From Paenibacillus rigui (GTDB lineage: Bacteria; Bacillota; Bacilli; Paenibacillales; NBRC-103111), in assembly GCF_002234615.1 (NCBI RefSeq), contig NZ_NMQW01000017.1:124001-188000 (forward strand): a DNA stretch of 64,000 nucleotides. Direction: 5' to 3'. The translations under genes were made by a program, and so were the position numbers. The notes beneath the pieces were generated by a model. The model saw only the letters and a program-made list of their open reading frames with translations. It did no database searches and was not told the DNA's origin. This document shows positions 61,415-64,000 of the stretch, in pieces. Numbering within the stretch: position 1 is the first letter of the stretch; each line of letters opens with the position of its first letter.

Positions 61415-62329
61415 TTAGCCTCTTTCGGATTCAACTTTTTCTTGCATTGCGGACAATGATTTCGGAGAACGGATCATAATCTTCTCTCCGTCGAATTCCA
61501 TCGATGCCTTCGAATCAATTTGAAGCGCCTGAAGGTATGCTTTTGGAATTTGCAGCCTTCCGGCTTTATCCAGGACCACATACTCCTCGTGAACATCATG
61601 CATCGGCTCCAAGTCAGTACCCGAACCCGGGTCCGAATCGTCGAGATTCGGGTTTCTTTTAATAAATTCAGTGCTGGTCATACCGTCTCGGATTGCTACA
61701 ACCCGATCCACCTTGCTTGCCAATGCCATATCATGAGTAACGATGACAATCGTCACACCCAGCTCCCGGTTCAATCTGCGGAAAATATCCATGATCCGGT
61801 CCGAAGTCTGGGTATCCACCGAGCCTGTCGGCTCATCGGCCAACAGCAGAGAAGGCTTATTCGCAAGCGATATCGCGATAGCCACCCGCTGCTGCTCCCC
61901 GCCGGACAGCTGCTGCAGCTTGTTGCCCATGCGCTCCTTCAGACCGACCCACTCCAGCAGCTGCTTCGCATAAGCGCGATCATACTGGCCGCTCAGCATC
62001 ATCGGCATTTCAACATTCTCCAAGGCGCTCAAAAAGGGTACCAGATTACGGGCATTGTTCTGCCAAATAAACCCGACCGTACTGCGCTTGTACTCTACCA
62101 GCTCCTCATCGGTCATCTTGAGCAAATTCCAATCCCCTACCCGAACAACGCCTGCCGACGGCCGGTCCAAGCCGCCCAGAATGTTGAGCAGGGTGGATTT
62201 TCCGCTGCCGCTGTTGCCGATAATTGCCATCATTTCACCAGGAGCAACGGAAATATTGAGACCTTTGAGCGCGACGACCTCGATGTCGTCGGTCTTGTAA
62301 ATTTTGACCAGCTCTTCACACGAAATCAT
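61415..62329 (-). CDS. MacB/LolD-type ABC ATPase with C-terminal AbrB-like domain
   Basis: The 304-residue protein carries Walker A IGNSGSGKST (37-46), a Q-loop region FIWQNNARNLVPFLSALENVEMPM, signature LSGGEQQRVAIAISLA (141-156), Walker B LLLADEPTGSVD (161-172) and the H-loop VTHD, all typical of MacB/LolD/FtsE exporters. After an acidic linker (228-248), residues 250-288 read as a swapped-hairpin AbrB/SpoVT-type unit: VVLDKAGRLQIPKAYLQALQ, then MEFDGEKIMIR. That unit normally binds DNA as a dimer in transition-state regulators or antitoxins. Such a tail is uncommon on an ABC ATPase. It lies 3 bp downstream of the permease gene. Confidence 0.9.
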   Translation of the reverse strand: MISCEELVKIYKTDDIEVVALKGLNISVAPGEMMAIIGNSGSGKSTLLNILGGLDRPSAGVVRVGDWNLLKMTDEELVEYKRSTVGFIWQNNARNLVPFLSALENVEMPMMLSGQYDRAYAKQLLEWVGLKERMGNKLQQLSGGEQQRVAIAISLANKPSLLLADEPTGSVDTQTSDRIMDIFRRLNRELGVTIVIVTHDMALASKVDRVVAIRDGMTSTEFIKRNPNLDDSDPGSGTDLEPMHDVHEEYVVLDKAGRLQIPKAYLQALQIDSKASMEFDGEKIMIRSPKSLSAMQEKVESERG

Positions 62330-62332
62330 CGT

Positions 62333-64000
62333 TTATTTCTCCTCTCCGAGCTTCACAGCTTGATGTACCCGCAGCCTGCGGATGTGCAGGAATAAGAGCA
62401 GAGCACCCGTCAGCATCATAAAGGCCACCACTACATACAGCTGGTCCGTATCTCTGGCGTTAAACACAACGCGGAACGGAGGCACCTGCGTCTTCACATT
62501 CTCCGCGGTTTGCAGAAACGGGAGAAACAAATAGCTGGTCAGCTTGCCGATACCTATCCCAAGTCCGATAGACAACCCCGCGGTAAACCCCTGCTCCAAC
62601 AGCAGCATCCCTGTCAGCTGCCTGCGGGATAAGCCCATGGCCCGGAGCACGCCGAATTGAACGACACGGCTCGATAAGTTGAAAAACCAATATAAAATAT
62701 ATCCGATTAACGACACCAGAACCGAGACGAGGAAGCCGAGACTTAAAATACCGAAGACACCGCCGCGTGCAGGATGCTTCTTCTGAGCGATCAGCTCGTT
62801 GCGTACATCCTTTACGCTTGCAATCTGGATCTGCTTGGCATTTAGCGCTTCCAGCAGCGGTGCCACCTTGGCTCCTTCCTTCATCTTCAGCCAGACCTCG
62901 TAGGGAGTCACCGGTGATTGATCGTAAATATAGTCCAAATTCGCGATAAAAAACGGCATCTGCTCCGGGTACTGGCTAGGCCAATAGGGTACGGCAGCCA
63001 CAACGACGAATTCCACGAGCTGCTGTTGGATCGAGATGCTGAGAAGGTCCCCGACCTTGATATGATTCTTCTCTGCGAAGGAAGTCGGAATAATAACCGA
63101 CTGCTCGTACGTCCCCATCAGGTTCAAGTAACGGTTCGGATGAACCTGAAACAGATCTTTGCGAAACCAGGCGACCTTGGCAAAATCGACATTGTCGATC
63201 CCCATCAGCATCCCCTGACCGAGCGACTTGCCGGAGACGACAACATTTCCTTTGGTTCTAAGCACCCGTGCCGCATGCTCGACACCTTCAAGCTGCTGGA
63301 ACACAACAAAAGGTGGCTCCACATACCTCAGCTTGGGTGGCGGCGGCTCCTGGCCGTTCCCTCCGGCTGCCCCCATGCCGGGGCTGCCTCCCCCGCTCTG
63401 TGTTCCTCCGCCGGCTCCGGACCCGGCGCTTCCGGTGCCGCCTTTGCCACCATCTGTGGGGCCTCCAGAGCCTGTACCGCCGCTGACGCCCCCATCCTGC
63501 CCCCCAGATACATCCTGGGACAGCTCGTCGGATACGCCTTCCCAGACCGCCTGCATGATCACGTCCGTTCCATAGGCGTACAGAATACGATCCGTCGAAT
63601 TCATATCGATCGTCCTCGCTGCCGATGAATTATACACGCCGAGACCAAGGGTAAGGATCAACAGCAGCATCAAAGGGTAGTACGACTGCGCCGAACGGGA
63701 TAACTGGGTAAGGGTCAAGTAGACGGGTACAGGCAGAAACCTTTGTCCGAGCCAGTTCCACAAGCGAAGCAGCCATGGAAAGATGCGCAGAAAAAACAAT
63801 CCGAACGCGATAATCGACAGCGCCGGTACGAAAAACAACAACGGATGCACCTGCAGCTGATCCGTGGTCAAGCCGGTCTGAGCGGATAGCAGCTGCCGCT
63901 GATCAAATAAATAATAGCCATATCCTACAAGCGCGATGAGCAGCACATCGAGAAACCATTTTTGCCAAAAAGGCTTACGGTCTGAACGCGCCAGCTTCTG
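62333..64000 (-). CDS. FtsX-family ABC permease with Gly-rich extracytoplasmic insertion (5' end outside window)
   Basis: The frame stays open to the window edge (QKLARSDRKPFWQKWFL...), so the N-terminus is missing; about 555 residues are visible. The C-terminal FtsX unit has three helices with the conserved cytoplasmic loop VVQFGVLRAMGLSRRQLTGMLLLEQ, as in MacB/LolC-type permeases. A preceding helix pair and a large extracytoplasmic domain contain a Gly/Ser-rich insert of about 55 residues ending in PPPP (DNA about 63335-63510), a likely flexible linker, then a beta-rich core. FtsX permeases drive mechanotransmission, lipoprotein release or efflux rather than import. Stop codon is 3 bp from the ATPase start. 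Confidence 0.88.
   Translation of the reverse strand, partial: QKLARSDRKPFWQKWFLDVLLIALVGYGYYLFDQRQLLSAQTGLTTDQLQVHPLLFFVPALSIIAFGLFFLRIFPWLLRLWNWLGQRFLPVPVYLTLTQLSRSAQSYYPLMLLLILTLGLGVYNSSAARTIDMNSTDRILYAYGTDVIMQAVWEGVSDELSQDVSGGQDGGVSGGTGSGGPTDGGKGGTGSAGSGAGGGTQSGGGSPGMGAAGGNGQEPPPPKLRYVEPPFVVFQQLEGVEHAARVLRTKGNVVVSGKSLGQGMLMGIDNVDFAKVAWFRKDLFQVHPNRYLNLMGTYEQSVIIPTSFAEKNHIKVGDLLSISIQQQLVEFVVVAAVPYWPSQYPEQMPFFIANLDYIYDQSPVTPYEVWLKMKEGAKVAPLLEALNAKQIQIASVKDVRNELIAQKKHPARGGVFGILSLGFLVSVLVSLIGYILYWFFNLSSRVVQFGVLRAMGLSRRQLTGMLLLEQGFTAGLSIGLGIGIGKLTSYLFLPFLQTAENVKTQVPPFRVVFNARDTDQLYVVVAFMMLTGALLLFLHIRRLRVHQAVKLGEEK

Noticed and set aside
62918-63628. Plus-strand open frames rich in Pro/Cys opposite the permease
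   Set aside because: They arise from the complement of the Gly-rich insert in the permease gene; no ribosome site or family resemblance.

Overview
The window looks like chromosomal DNA of a Paenibacillus-type Firmicute (Paenibacillaceae). Indicators are YesM/YesN two-component pairs beside LplA-type lipoproteins, S-layer homology (SLH) and copper-amine-oxidase 'stalk' domains on secreted proteins, consensus AGGAGG ribosome sites with frequent GTG/TTG starts, sigma-A promoters, and Bacillus-like small families (YuiD, DUF1054/YktB, DUF1811/YfhH, DUF1292, DUF3892, YutG-like). No phage, insertion sequence, plasmid origin or CRISPR array was seen.

Layout. 1-3.4 kb (minus): sugar-acid operon lacI, LarA-like racemase/epimerase, gluconokinase (cut by the window edge), joined by ATGA overlaps. 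3.5-5.3 kb: an unknown gene and a stalk-domain protein. 5.5-8.2 kb (plus): an ATPase-permease-lipoprotein ABC importer of the sulfonate/nitrate/taurine class. 8.3-10.7 kb: a HelD-type RNA polymerase recycling ATPase, followed by a short intergenic unit with a near-perfect promoter, a 23-codon frame and a terminator. 11-24.7 kb (minus): a polysaccharide-degradation locus of orphan LplA-type lipoprotein, YesN regulator, YesM kinase, SDR reductase and three different heparinase/alginate-lyase-like enzymes. The expected flow is extracellular depolymerisation, lyase cleavage to unsaturated uronates, then reduction by the SDR.

25-41.3 kb: mostly single-gene units separated by strong bidirectional terminators. 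They include a cytochrome c-SLH fusion, an MFS exporter, arginine decarboxylase (speA), a Cof-type phosphatase, a metallo-beta-lactamase-fold protein, a GGDEF-histidine kinase hybrid, a cre-preceded HEXXH metalloprotease, an APH-type kinase and a methyltransferase-like protein. 41.5-45.2 kb: one tRNA-Val and a run of small, mostly unrecognised minus-strand genes. 45.3-51.4 kb: acyltransferase, pirin, an ECF sigma/anti-sigma pair, a secreted SLH-like/COG4315/cupredoxin protein, and a tRNA cluster (fMet-Ile-Leu). 51.4-57.5 kb: a small unknown gene, a PgpA-family protein, and a Gram-positive RND efflux operon led by a GbsR/MarR-type regulator with a clear operator.

57.7-64 kb (minus, running off the end) is the strongest candidate for an undescribed system. 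It has an FtsX-family permease with a Gly-rich extracytoplasmic insert, a MacB/LolD-type ATPase carrying a C-terminal AbrB-like domain, a sugar-binding-type lipoprotein, and a large secreted protein of unknown family. These are genes that normally belong to different transporter classes. All calls come from reading the sequence; no database search was run.
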